From Zasmidium citrigriseum (Eukaryota; Ascomycota; Dothideomycetes; Mycosphaerellales; Mycosphaerellaceae), in contig NHNW01000002.1 in NCBI GenBank assembly GCA_002786025.1, positions 124,001 through 188,000 on the forward strand: a stretch of 64,000 bases of DNA, given 5' to 3'. A program made the translations under genes and the position numbers. This document shows positions 29,304 through 41,264 of this stretch, in pieces (within the stretch, counting starts at the first letter, position 1; each line of letters begins with the position of its first letter). The notes under the pieces were generated by a model, which saw nothing but the letters and a program-made list of their open reading frames with translations, was not told the origin of the DNA and did no database searches.

Positions 29304-31026
29304 TCACGGAGCCCTTCCTCTTTCCTTTCTCTTCCTTGCGATCTCTTCCTCCAAGCCGATTGTACCTTTCATGATATCGTCGTGGGCGTTCATTACGACT
29401 CTTGGACCGACGTATCCATGGCTTCGTTTCCAGAGATATCCTAGAGAGAGCAGGAAGGTAATGCCTGCAAACATGACGCTGGTCCAGTTCATCGCCTGAG
29501 CATTCGCCACTGGATAGCTGTAGGGGAACATGTAGAGCACGTTGAACACTAGGATATATGCGCAAGCGACGCCCATGACGATATAGCCGACGATGGAAGG
29601 CATCCAGAACGGTCCTGGGATGACATGTTTCCGACCAGTGAGGATATGAGGAAGAATTGCAGCGCAATAAGACATCGTCGTGAAGACCGTAAAGCTAGCC
29701 ACAAACGCATTGAAGGCCGTAGCAGACCCGATGTAGATGCAGCCCAAGATCGTTCCACCAATACAGCAGATCACTTGCGCATTGAATGGATTCCGCCAGG
29801 TTGGCGAAATGTGACGGACGAACTTTGGGAATGGGGTGGCTTCGTCGCGGCCGAGGGTCCAGAGCATTCGGCCTGCGGTGATCCAGGCGCCTGGGATGGT
29901 GATGATGATGTCGATGCAGAAGAGGAAGAGAAGGGCGAAGGTTCCTGCGTTGGAACGCACGGCTTGTTGAAACATCGCACCGAGGGGGAGAGAGACGATG
30001 TTGGTGGCGAAGACTTCGTCGAGGGAAGTAACACCGTAAAGCTGCAAGTCTGGTAAATTGAGGGTCCTTCCAAACGTTCAAGGTGACTTACGATGGCAAT
30101 GTAAAATACAAATGTCGTGAAAAAGCCCACTGTCAGCTGCGCCGCGATGCCCTTAGGAATGTTCACCCTTGGCTTCGGGAGCTCTTCGCAGAGATGGCAG
30201 ACCGCGTCAGGAGTACCAATGGCATATGCTCCGTTCAGCATACCCATCAGGAATACCAGACCGTCGCTCGACCAGCCAGTAAGGTTCTGCCACTCCGTCC
30301 AGACGAACGCATTGCTGGCATATCCAAAGCCAGTCTGAGAAGGCATGATCGCAACGACCATGATGGTGACGAACACGATTGTGACACATGCAACTCCACT
30401 GAAGTTCGCAAAGATGGCCAGATATTTCTGTCCAAAACAGACAATCGCCGTATCGAACCAGATGATGCCGAGATAAGCGATAAAGATCTGCCAACGCTGG
30501 GGGACGAAAGCAGGATGATAGACGGTGTACATGGCCAGGATTGCGTTTGCAGCGAAGAGAGATGTCGATGCTGCTCCAAAGATCCATGCTATGCAGTTCC
30601 ACCAGCCGGCAAACCAGGAGCACACGCGGCCATATCGCGGACCTGGAGTAATCGAAGCCCAGTGGTATACATTTGCTGAGGTCGGCATTGCTGATGATAG
30701 CTCGGCCAGACCGGCGCAGATGAATGCGTAGAAGAACGTCGCCGCGATGAGGCCATACAAGACTCCAGGCCCACCGCCATTGTAGAGACTGCGAATCTGT
30801 CAGATGGGCAATGATGTTGAAGATGACTAACTACTCACGCCAGAACCAATGCTCCGCCTCCAGCAGCCCAAGCATTGTCTGATATCAGCGCAATGCTGCA
30901 AATACTCCAGAATCCAAAGTTTCGATCGAGCTCCTGGACATGACCAGACGTGTTGATAAGCTCATTGGCCTCTATGGATTGATCCTCGTCAACTCCGGGC
31001 GGCGCATGCTTCTCGGCGTCAGACAT
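29304..31026 (-). CDS. Amino acid/choline-type permease, 540 aa
   Basis: APC-superfamily plasma-membrane transporter of the fungal branch that includes choline (Hnm1) and GABA permeases. Exons are 31026-30839, 30788-30092 and 30041-29304 with two 50-base introns; total 541 codons. A hydrophilic N-terminus of about 45 residues leads to NFGFWSICSIALISDNAWA, the conserved start of helix 1. About twelve hydrophobic segments follow, with the family marks GLAELSSAMPTSANVYHWAS and CEELPKPRVNIPKGI. ALYNGG and IAILYG are joined correctly only by the downstream AG at each intron. In this block it may import a substrate or export a product. Choline or amino acids are family-level guesses. Confidence 0.9.
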
Positions 31027-32369
31027 GGCTCTTGTGAAGATGCGGAGAATAAGCAGTCGTGCAAGGAAAGATGAAGATGAATTCAGGGAAGAAGAGATCT
31101 AGCTCGTATGCCACGCGGGCCAGACACGCGAGGTGCAAGTGGTATGCCGATCATGACTGGATTCGAGGGTCAATCCGAGTAGATTGCGTTTAGCAAAAGC
31201 CATGACAAGGGGCCAAGATATGGCTTCCAGATAGTCAGATCCTAGCGAGAGCCCTGTAAGCCATTCAGATGGAAAGTTGGTGTGCGAGCGACGCAGTGCG
31301 GTGCTGATAAGGGCATGGTGTAACGCAGGCCGAGATGCAAGGCGGGAAGATAGCGCAAGGTCGCGCGGGGAAGAGAGATGGCGGGAGCATCGAATGCAGT
31401 AGTATTGCACTTCGATAAGCAAGAGAAGATGTTCCTCGGGAGAGCTCCTCGAGGAAATCGTGCGATTTTCTTCGAATGTGCTGTGATGTGATGATTCGAT
31501 CCAATCTTACCTCGAATAGAGAGCCCGCAGAATGTTGTAGAGAGCATTTTTATAGGGGCCAACGTTGGCTTACTTTCAGTCATCATACTGCTTTTGGCAA
31601 CGGCTTTAGAGTGCTCATCTGGTATGGAGTTGATGGATGGAGGTCTTCACGATGAAAAGAGAAAAAGATGGGGGGACGTTGAGGTGGAGTTCCAGACCAC
31701 TTGACACGACCCACTAACTGTTTTCAGAGCAAGGTGGCTGGTTATCTCAGCTGATCGAATCCTGGCAGCAGAAACACTCCTTTACCTTCCAACTACAAAG
31801 TGTTTGATCATCGCCTTGACCTCAACATGGCACATGAAGCAGACTTGCCGTATCTATGGGCAAATACGACCCATTCAATCATTGATGATGGGGGTCCACT
31901 GCCAGGATCACAGCTCGAGTGAGACGATCTCGAGAATCTATACTCTGCTCTCGACGCTTAGTACCATCGACCAAGCCCATGTCTCGAACCTGCATCGTCA
32001 AATGTCGGACTGGATGCTGAGATACAGTACCTAACTACTCTGGAGACTCGACTCCCAGCAATGGGATGCCAGCATGTGAGATCGCCAAACCCACGCCAAT
32101 TTGAAGCTGAAATGGCGAGACGGGACATCCAAGGCCGAGACCATCAACCCATTCGTTCCCGAACGTTCATACAGTCTGTTGCTCCCAATGGATCGCAGCA
32201 TTCAAGATGAACCTGCGGAGCTCACCAAGCATCGTGGCGTCTCCAACATGCTGCTCCACAGCATATCCGCTCGGAAAAGGACACGCGCCCGGAAATGCGG
32301 AGCGATGCCGGATGAAGCCATTACTTTCACTTTCCAATAAATATACAGGCATGTTGCCTACATTCGACA
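31027..32369. other. Intergenic, divergent promoter region, 1.34 kb
   Basis: This stretch separates the permease and the adenylate-forming reductase, which are transcribed away from each other, so it likely contains their promoters. Several ORFs of 60-110 codons have no domain features. No binding sites can be named with confidence. Confidence 0.4.
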
Positions 32370-35300
32370 ATGGAATATCCTGAAGACCAAGAGAACAGCA
32401 TGGCGACTGCTACAGCGACGGTGACTGTGCCCGAGGCAGAACCACCCTTCACATTGAAGCTTGCACACCACGATGCCTCCTACTTGCCGATATCGAAATT
32501 CAACACTATCGATGGGTTGCTCAAGTCTCATGCTGCCGAGCCTGACCAGACGCCACTGATATGCTATCCAAAGAGCACTGCGTCCGACTTTGAACTTCAC
32601 ACGGGAAAAGACTTGGATCGGTATACGGATGCCGCAGTCCAATTCTACCTAAATAATGGCCTTGAACCAGCTGTGAGTGCATATTGCCACTCTAAATCAT
32701 GTGCGAGAAGTCTGACCTTGTTCCAAGGACCCCTCTGCCGAGAAAGCTCCTGTGGTGGCCCTGCTTGCTCCGACCAGCTTCGACTATGTGATCTCTTTCT
32801 TCGCTCTCAATCGGCTAGGCTGGACAGTGCTGTTCTTGTCCACTCGTCTCACGGCGCCAGACTATGCGAGACTGCTCGACATGGCCGATTGCAACACGAT
32901 CATCGTACCAAAGGCCAGTGAATCAGTCATCGAAGATATTCGTAAAGACCGCCCGGGTTGCAAGAGCCTTCCGATTCTCCAGAAGAAGGACTATCGAGAC
33001 GTGCCACGGGCACCAGCTTTCGAACGCAAAGGCGTCAATCCATCGAGGGAGGCCAAGAAGATGGCATGGATCCTGCATTCATCGGGAAGCACAGGTTTCC
33101 CAAAGCCCATCTTCCTTACCAACACTGCTTGTCTGGCGAACTTTAGGAAAAGCTTTGGCTTGAGGGCTTTCTGTGTCTCTCCGCTGTTCCACTCACATGG
33201 CCTGATGGAGCTTGGCAGAGCATTCTACACACGAGCTCCGATGTTTCTTGGCAACCACTCTCTGCCAGTGACTTCTCAGAACCTGACAGAAGCCCTTCAG
33301 GTGGCCAAGCCACAACAAATATGTGCCGTACCGTACGTCATCCAACTGCTGGCTGAAAAGGAGGAAGGCGTACAAGCGCTTGCTCGAGCGAAACTTGTAC
33401 TGTTCGCTGGAAGTAGCTGTCCAGACGAATTGGGTGATCGACTCGTGGCGCAAGGAGTCAACCTCGTGGCCAACTACGGCAGCACAGAGATCGGCCAAAT
33501 CATGACTTCTTTCCGACCTCCTGGCGACAACGAGTGGCAGTACCTTCGACTACTTCGCCCTGCTTCGGACTTCACATTAATGGACGAAATCGCACCCGGT
33601 GTCTTTGAATGTGTTGGTCTGGATGGACTGCAGTCGAAAGGACCCAGCAACTCCAAACCTCCATACAGTGCTACCAATCCTGAGAACAGCTTCCGCACGT
33701 CTGATCTGTTCACACGTCACCCCGACCCCAAGAAGTCGAACTACTACAAGTACCTTTCTCGATTAGACGACCGCATCACTCTGGTCAACGGAGAAAAGCT
33801 TCTGCCCATTCCAGTCGAAGGCCGGATCCGACAAGATGAACTGGTACGAGAGGCTGTCATGTTTGGATTTCAACGTACTGTACCTGGTCTTCTCATCTTT
33901 CGATCGACCGAAGCTGGCCTGGCTCTGAGCGACGAAGAGTACCTCACTGCGGTCTGGCCTACCATTGAAGCTGCGAATCTACAAGCCGAAAGTTTCTCCC
34001 GCGTTCCAAAGGAAATGGTTGTGATCAAAGGACAAGACGTAACTTATCCACGAACAGACAAGGGCACTTTCATAAGGGCACAGGTATACCAACAATTCGC
34101 CGAAGACATCAATAAAGCCTACGAGGCATTCGAAAAAGGCATCGACACACAGCAAGGATCCCTGCAACTTGATCGACGCGGTCTAGAGCAATGGCTAATG
34201 GCAAAGTTTGCCACTGACTTTGACATCCACCTGCCCACTCCCGAAACCGACATTTTCTCTGCTGGAGTTGACAGTCTCCAGACAACGCGTCTGTGGCGAG
34301 CCATCAAGAAAGAGGTCGACCTTGGGGCAGGCGGGCAGTCATTGAGCCAGAATATCGTGTTCGAGAAGGGAACCGTCAGGCAATTGGCGCAACATCTCTA
34401 CCAACTACGCACTGGAGAGGGGACTTCTGACACAGCAGACGAGATTGAGGTGATGAGGGAGATGATTGACCGGTACTCATCGTTCACCAGGCACTTCCCC
34501 TCGAATACACCACCCGCAGAATCAGAAGTCGTTGTGGTGACTGGAGCCACCGGGAACTTGGGCGCTTTTCTGGTTGCTGAGTCGGTCAAGCGGCCAAATG
34601 TGTCCGAGGTGTGGGCACTCGTGCGAGCACCTGGGCAAGCAGCCGCCGGAGCCAGAGTCATGAAGTCTTTAGAGGCTCGCAACATTCGTTTAAGTGACCA
34701 GGAGCTTTCCAAAGTAAGGGCGGTACCATCCGATCTGAGCCAACCCGACCTTGGCTTGGAAGCACATGATCTGGAGCATTTAATGAACACCTTGACCTGC
34801 GTCATTCACTCAGCCTGGGCCGTCAACTTTAACTTGGGAGTCCGAAGCTTCGAAACGCAGCATATCCGTGGGACCTACAACCTCATCAATCTTTGCCTCC
34901 GAAATCGACTCAGCGCTCCAGCGAGCTTCTATTTCTGCAGCAGTGTGAGCGCTGCAAGTGGCACACCAAAGCCATCGACTATTGCCGAGGCTGCTATAGA
35001 TGATCTGAGGCACGCCCAGGGGATGGGATACGGCAGGAGTAAGCTTGTCACTGAGCACATTACTCGCAATGCAATGAGAAGTACTGGAATGACGGCACAG
35101 GTTCTCAGAATAGGACAACTGAGTGGCGACACAGCAAGCGCAGATTGGAACGACACCGAGGCAATCGCGTTGATGGTGAGGAGTGCTTTGACTACAGGTG
35201 TTCTTCCCGAGCTTGATGAACGACCGAGCTGGCTCCCCGTCGACATGTGTGCTAAGGCTATCGTGGAGCTTTCCCTACCACAATCACGATCTCTCACCAA

Positions 35301-35685
35301 CCGGGAGAACGCTGACCTGGTCTACCACCTGGTCAACCCACAGACTTTCAGCTTCAAGAACGACCTTCTGCCGGCTTTGCAGAAAAGCAGTCTTCCTCCG
35401 TTCAAGATCGTCAGCGCGGCCGAATGGCTCGATAGACTTGCCACCAGCGATCAAGCAGTTGAGACAAACCCCAGCATCAAATTGATCGACTTCTGGCGAG
35501 GCAAGTACGGGAACGTGGCAGAGAGTTCTGCGGTGGATGGGGACAGTGAGCCGACAGGGTTGAGTTTCGAAACGACCAGGACCGTCCATGACGCTCCATC
35601 ACTGGGGTGTGTTCGTGATCCGATTACTGATGGACTGATCGGGAGGTACGTCGACGTTTGGATGAATAAATGGACATCGCAATAG
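32370..35685 (+). CDS. NRPS-like adenylate-forming reductase (A-T-R), 1,086 aa
   Basis: Multidomain enzyme that activates a carboxylic acid as AMP ester, loads it on a phosphopantetheine arm and releases it by NAD(P)H reduction to aldehyde or alcohol. Exons are 32370-32672 and 32728-35685 with a 55-base intron. The adenylation domain spans about residues 35-560, with SSGSTGFPKP, LFAGSSCPDELG and NYGSTEIGQ. The carrier domain has GVDSL with its Ser near 616. The reductase domain starts at VTGATGNLG near 705 and has YGRSK near 868. Only one reductase domain is present, unlike the A-T-R-R glycine-betaine reductase of Aspergillus. No condensation domain is seen. It is the only core-type biosynthetic enzyme in the block and the likely source of an aldehyde or alcohol intermediate. 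Confidence 0.9.
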
Positions 35686-36589
35686 ACGATACAGAAATCT
35701 CGCGATCCGCAGCGAGCGGCTCGACGGTTATACATCATGGCGTTTGGCAGGCGAACTACAATTTGAAGAACAATCACCCGAATCGAGCGGACACAACAGA
35801 AATCGGACGACGAATCATAAAGAGCCCCGTTCGGAGTGCGCACGAAATCACAGACGAGACACACCTTCCGGTAACATTTCCAACGTTCAAGCATGCCATA
35901 GCAGACTTTCAAACTCTTTCCAGGGAGATTACGTCCGCCTTTCTCTCTTTCTTGCTGTTCAGAAGTTGCCCTTACTCGCGCTAGCTTTTCGCTCATGTTA
36001 CAGGGAACGAACCTTAACACGACGACGACGCAGGTACGAACCCTCCAAACGCATGGGGAGAACCACGCTTCCCCAGCATAGTGCTCCACCGCGGAAGATA
36101 ATATGTGGAGCAGGTTCGTTTTGCTTGATGAGTGAGATTGGGGGATAGCTTGTCGCAACCTAGCGGTTTGCACACTGACCATCGCAGACCGAACACTTGG
36201 AAATTGCTCTCATGAAAGCAAAGTATAACAGTCGTCATGAATGCTTGATTCCAACAAGTTACAGGCATGCGATGTATGCGAGGTCACACACTCTGCCCTC
36301 TTTCGACCACACAGGATGACGTCCAACCTTGGCAATTGCATGAAGGGATGCGATGCCGAACGACCTGGGAACCCATACCATCCTCAAGCAAGACCTCAAA
36401 CACGACCTAGGGATCACATCACGCACATGCTGAAGCAGGAACATGGACAAGAGACATAAGAAACCGGAGGCGTACGTACCTATCCTCTCCTTTCTCCTGA
36501 TCTTACAGCCGTCGCTCTCTCTTTTCCTTTAGGAGCATCAGTCCTTACTATCGTTGAATCTCAGTCAACGCTCCTTCTTTATTGCAATC
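35686..36589. other. Intergenic
   Basis: About 900 bases between the adenylate-forming reductase and the secreted repeat protein. It includes the promoter of the latter, with a pyrimidine-rich stretch near 36480-36535 of the kind common before fungal transcription starts. No gene is supported. Confidence 0.4.
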
Positions 36590-39111
36590 ATGAGAACAAC
36601 CACACTCTTTGCATCCGCCCTCGCGCTGGCGTCGACGGCCTTTGCGCTCCCTCAAGGCCCGCCTCCTCCGCAGAAATATCAGGGCGGCGTTCATTCGGGC
36701 GGAAATACCGATGTATCTCCTGACCAGCAGCAGGGCGGCGGGTCACCTCCCGGCTATGGCAGCGGTGGAAGTCTCGGAGGACCTTCGCGTGCGCTGCAGC
36801 CAAATGGCGGGAACACTGAAGACTCTCCCGTAGGCCAAGGAGGTGCTGGTGGTCCACGGCCTCCTAGCTACGGTGGCGGCAGCCTCGGAGGTTCGAATGG
36901 CATCCAGCCTCAGCAGCAATCCGGCGGCGGAGGTCCGACTGGTAGTACTGGCATCGGCTCGCCTGTAGGAGGTACCCAGCCGAATGTTCAGCCTCAGGGC
37001 AATACTCAGGGCCAGCTTCCCGGCAGCCTTCAGCCTTTCCAGAACGGCAACGGAGGCGGACAGACGCCTGGTCAGGGCATCGGCTCGCCGGTCGGTGGCA
37101 GCGGTAGTAGCGACACCAACCGTCCTCAAATTGGTGGCGGCGGTGCGCTGCCACAGGGGGTGTCTCCAGACCAAGTCGGCGGCTCTTCTCAGCCTGGTCA
37201 TGGTGGCATCGGCGGTACTCAAGCTCCTGCTTTCGGCAGCTACCAGCCTCACAACCAGGGCGGAGGCGGATGGTCGCCTGGCCAGACTGGCGGTCAGCCC
37301 GGACAGCAGCCAGGTCTCGGAAACCAGCAACAGCCTGGCCTCGACACTGCTTCTCCTATCGGTGGCCAGCCTCAGCCTGGCATCGGCGGACCTCAGCCTG
37401 GTCAGCAGGGTGGCTTTTCACCCGACACTGCTTCTCCTCAGAACAGCGGTCTCGGCAATCAGCCTGGTGTTGGAGGTCCCCAGCCTGGTCAGCAAGGCGG
37501 CTTCTCTCCTGATACTACGTCGCCTCAGAACACCGGTCTTGGAAATCAACCCGGTGTGGGAGGTCCTCAGCCTGGGCAGTTTGGTCAGCAACCTGGCCAA
37601 CAAGGCGGAATCCCAGGTCAACAAGGCGGTATCCCAGGTCAACAGGGTGGCATCGGCTCTCCTACTGGTCTCGGCCCTCAAGATCAATCTGGCGGAATTC
37701 CAGGTCAGCAAGGTGGAATTCCCGGCCAACAAGGAGGCATTGGTTCGCCAAACGGTCTCGGTCCTCAAGATCAATCGGGTGGAATCCCAGGCCAATTTGG
37801 AGGCCGACCAGACCAATTCGGCGGCAGCCCAGGCGGCCCAGACTCTGGCATCGGCTCTCCCATCGGCGGCAGCAGCGGTCAACTCGGCACACCACCGCTT
37901 GGCTCTCCCAACGGCGACCAAATTTGTGGCCCCAACGCCGGGGCCAGCCAGCAATGCGTCTCGCAGCAAGAAGCCGAGCGCTTTGTACAGCGTTTCATCT
38001 CTGTTCTCACACGCGGACAGTCCGATCTTGGCGATCCTCAGACGACGGCGGAGCAGATCATTGGGGAGAATTTTGTTGAGTATAGCAATTCGATTCTGAG
38101 TTTGCAGGGTCTGCCGGTATGTATACTTGACATTGTTGTTGTTTGATGTGAGTTGGAATGCTGATGATGGTGTAGCTCGACGGCGACGGCATCGCCGCCC
38201 GCTCAAAGGAAGAATGGACCCAAGGCGTCCTCAACGCCCCACCCTACGGCGGCGTGCAAACCCTCCGCGTCCTCGTCTTCTGCGATCAAGTCCTCTGGTA
38301 CTGGAACTTCGAAGCCATCGGAACGGGCCAGTATCCCGTCAAGGGCTTCAACCTTTTCACTCTGGCCCGTGAGGGTCCCAATGTCGTTGTGCAGGAACTC
38401 GATGTTGAGTTCGATAGCATTGCTTGGGGTCTCGACTCTGGCATCTCTGTTACGCTTCGCGATGGAAGGACGCTGCCCGAGGGCGGTGCCAGCCAGCAGC
38501 CTATTGGAGGTCAGGGTGGCCCCGATTCGCAGAGTGTAGGCGGTTCGCCTGATGCTCAGGGCTTGAGTCAGATGCAAGGCCAAGGCCAAGGTCAGGGTCA
38601 GGGTCAAGGTGGTGGCCAGGGCGGCTTTGGCGTCGGTATTAATGGTATTGGTGGCGCTGGAATGGGTATTGGGCCGAGCGGCATCACTGCTGGACTTGGC
38701 GCTGGCGGAATGGGCGGAATCGGTGGCCAGGGTGGAATCGGCGCTCAGGGCGGACTCGGTGGTTCAGGTCGTGGAGGAAGCTTTGCTGGCGCTGGTGTCT
38801 CTGGACCCGGAGGAAATGCTGGTCTCTCATCGACTGGGGGACCAGGGCAAGGCGTCGGTGCCTCGCTGCAATCTACGGGCGGCCAGGGAGCTGGCGGCGG
38901 GATCGGGGGCGGAGCTGGCCTCGGTGGCTCAAGTGGACTGGGCGGTGGAGCGAGCCTGCAATCCACTGGCGGAGGCGGTGGTGGTCTCGGTGGCTCAGGA
39001 GGCCTAGGTGGCGGAGCTGATTCAAACTTGCAGGCTACCGGTGGTGGTGCAGGCGGCGCTTCTCTGGGCGGATCCGGTGGCAGCCAAGGTGGTCACCCTT
39101 CAAAGAAGTAG
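36590..39111 (+). CDS. Secreted Gly/Gln-rich repeat protein with NTF2-like core, 820 aa
   Basis: Two exons, 36590-38116 and 38176-39111, with a 59-base intron. A signal peptide (MRTTTLFASALALASTAFA) starts the protein. Residues ~20-440 are low complexity, rich in Gly, Gln, Pro and Ser, with tandem units such as GGIPGQQ and IGSPxGLGPQDQS. A folded domain of roughly 150 residues follows (CVSQQEAERFVQRFISVLTRG to WGLDSGISVTLRDG). Its pattern of helix, TAEQIIGENFVEYSNSI, then strands with QTLRVLVFCDQ resembles the NTF2-like fold (inference). The C-terminal ~200 residues are again Gly-rich. No GPI signal is evident at the end (GGHPSKK). Likely a cell-surface or extracellular matrix protein; the role of the core is unknown. 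Confidence 0.78.
37580..37800 (+). repeat. Tandem coding repeats (GGIPGQQ / GSPxGLGPQDQS units)
   Basis: Within the first exon of the secreted protein, the 21-base GGIPGQQ unit recurs back to back. A larger unit of about 100 bases (two GGIPGQQ units plus IGSPxGLGPQDQS) is present twice. Synonymous differences between copies show they are not brand new. Such arrays change copy number easily between strains. Confidence 0.75.
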
Positions 39112-39231
39112 AATGAGCCGAAGAGATGTAATTGGGAAGTCGCGGAGGAACAGGATGCCGGCAAAGAATGGGCGTTCGGCAGACACTCCTTTTTGAAAAC
39201 AAGCAAGTAAAGCAAATATGTACACTATCAC

Positions 39232-39294
39232 TTTTGTTCTTCGCATCATAGAATGTACGCTTCTTCATTGCTGGTCGTAATGATAAGGACAGTT
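39232..39294 (+). repeat. Left copy of ~62-bp direct repeat flanking the island
   Basis: Starts TTTTGTTCTTC and ends GACAGTT. It shares the 17-mer ATGTACGCTTCTTCATT and the TTTTGTTCTTC and GACAGTT ends with the copy at 41150-41211 in the same orientation. It lies just downstream of the secreted repeat protein gene. Confidence 0.7.
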
Positions 39295-39399
39295 ACTTCC
39301 TTGAGGAGGTCCTTCCTCGCACAACGACGTCGATATTCGAAAACTCGCAGGACGGTGACCTGGAGGAGGGCGACTTATCATCCGCAGGCCACCATTAAG

Positions 39400-40828
39400 A
39401 TGTAAGTGCACAGGTCGACAGCACACGGCAGCTATATACTGACGGGCTCACAGGGCGACCAAACGCAAAGCCCCCACGACCGCCAAAGCGAAGGGCACGA
39501 CGAAGAAGAATACACTCAATAACTAACCCGGCATGGGGCACGCCACGCCGGCGGTCTCGAAGGCATTCGTACCAAGCAACACGATCATAACCTCCACGAC
39601 CGCCAAAGCGAATGGCACGACGGATGGGAAGTCTGCGAAGAATACACTTAACAACTATCCCGGCGTGGAAGACGGCAAGCCGGCGGTCCTGGATGGGTTT
39701 GTGCCGAAGGAGGTAATCACGATTAGCGACGACGAGGACTCTGACGAAGACGACGAGCCGGTTAGGCCGAAGAGACAGAGGACGGCTCGACCACCACAGA
39801 ACAGCGACGCGGAATCTATGGATGGCAAGGACAGCAGCCAGGGCAGCGTCATCACAAGCCAGCACCAGTGCAGGTACTGCTATGAGCCGTTCCACAATCG
39901 AGACATACTTAAGGCTCACTTGGCGCGATACGAAGGCGCAGATGGCAAGGTCCGCGACCATCAGCGACCAGCTCTGAAGCCGTCAATCCCATCCAGCCCA
40001 GTCGTCAACAGTCCCAAGAAGCGCAAACGCTCACTAAGTCCCGGAGTGAGCGAGGAAGATGCCGAAGAGCCAGCCGAGCCGATGGACGTGGACAAAGAGG
40101 GGGAAGATGAAGCTGACTTAGGGAGCGAGCGCATGAGCACCGAAGAGGATTTCAATGAGCCGGAGTGCGACGTAGATCTGGAAGACGATATCAATGTTGA
40201 TGAGGTCTTCGCTAGAGATGCAGCCGCCGGGGAGCCCGAGGCCGATGACTAGCAGTCACAGGGGCCCGACAACAGCGATGGCCCAGATTTATACGCCACC
40301 CGTGGCGAGGAGAGACGGCATATACACGAGACCGCAAATATATTGCCCAAGAAGCAGCGAAAGGTGTTTATTAAGCTTATGAAGGAGAAGCAGGAAGTGA
40401 ACCTAGACGACACCGGTCGAACCATCAACACTGTGCGGGACGAACTAGCGGCTGAGTTCGGCCAGGATCTGGCGAAGAAGACGGTGGATCATTGGCAGAA
40501 CAAGATGGAGCTCCCGATCTTGATGCTCTGGTGCCACATAATATGTCGCATCAAGAAGCGAGATCCCAGCTTCGACGACACTGAGCTCGTCTGTCCGTCA
40601 GGGACACTTAATGCTCAGTTGATGATCATCCTGCACTATCCACCAGTGAAGGGCTACTAACGAGGACGATGCGAATCGATACTGCAATGGAACAACGTCT
40701 GTATCCGGACATACGCCAGAAAGTTCGACATGAAGAAAGTCCTTCTTGCCGACATGGTGCCACTGAAGTGTCAGCGGCACAATGGCGAAAAACGCCCATA
40801 CGAGAGAACACTAAGAAGGCGATACTAA
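39400..40828 (+). pseudogene. Decayed orphan gene with at least three in-frame stops
   Basis: One reading frame is gene-like from an ATG split by a probable intron (39402-39453, GTAAGT..TACTGAC..CACAG) to a stop at 40826, but in-frame stops interrupt it at 39524 (TAA), 40250 (TAG) and 40658 (TAA). The TAA at 39524 stands where a duplicated copy 141 bases downstream has TAT, which marks it as a nonsense mutation. The peptide starts MATKRKAPTTAKAKG, then has an acidic segment, a basic PKRQR patch, a CRYCYEPF..HLARY partial zinc-finger-like segment and PKKQRKVFIKLMKEKQ. The last is followed by DTGRTINTVRDELAAEFG, a likely DNA-binding-type helical unit. It may descend from a repeated or transposable-element-associated family. 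Name and function are unknown. Confidence 0.6.
39475..39690 (+). repeat. Diverged tandem duplication inside the decayed gene
   Basis: The segment from about 39475 (CACGACCGCCAAAGCGAAGG) to the CCGGCGGTC near 39557 recurs from about 39596 (CACGACCGCCAAAGCGAATGG) to the CCGGCGGTC near 39688. Both encode TTAKA..TT..KNTLNN followed by PG. The copies differ at several sites, including TAA versus TAT. Confidence 0.65.
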
Positions 40829-41149
40829 CTAGACTAGCGATATTCTACTCTCTATTCCTCTATAAGTTAAGTTTAAGGCATCGCGTAGGTAGCATATCGC
40901 GCGGGCAGCATAGGAGTAAAGAGTATTCGAGAGGTACGAGACCTAGAGAAGAGAATCGAATCTGGAACGCTAGAGGGTTTCTTCTTACCTAAAAGGTGCA
41001 TGGAAACGAATACGATGGACGGAAAACCTATTACGAGGCCGCTACAGTTCGCATACGATGTGAAAAGAGTGCTAGATGGGATAGGTGACAGCGAGCAGGC
41101 GAAGGCGCGAATGCAACGCGCATTCTCGTTCCTGCAAGGAGAGGGCAAA

Positions 41150-41211
41150 TTTTGTTCTTCATATCAAGCATGTACGCTTCTTCATTTTGGTTCGTGATAA
41201 TAAAGACAGTT
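41150..41211 (+). repeat. Right copy of ~62-bp direct repeat flanking the island
   Basis: Same orientation as the copy at 39232, with about a dozen differences. It sits about 54 bases beyond the stop of the minus-strand secreted protein gene, so it overlaps that gene's 3' untranslated region. Confidence 0.7.
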
Positions 41212-41264
41212 GGAGTTCTCATCTATCATCGCTCGTCAATATAATCAGCATCATCGACTATTCT

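Noticed and set aside
36590..39111. Repeat protein as a RiPP precursor for the UstYa-like oxidase
   Set aside because: The repeats contain no dibasic Kex2 sites and no short variable core, and the gene is outside the oxidase block. It looks like a structural surface protein.
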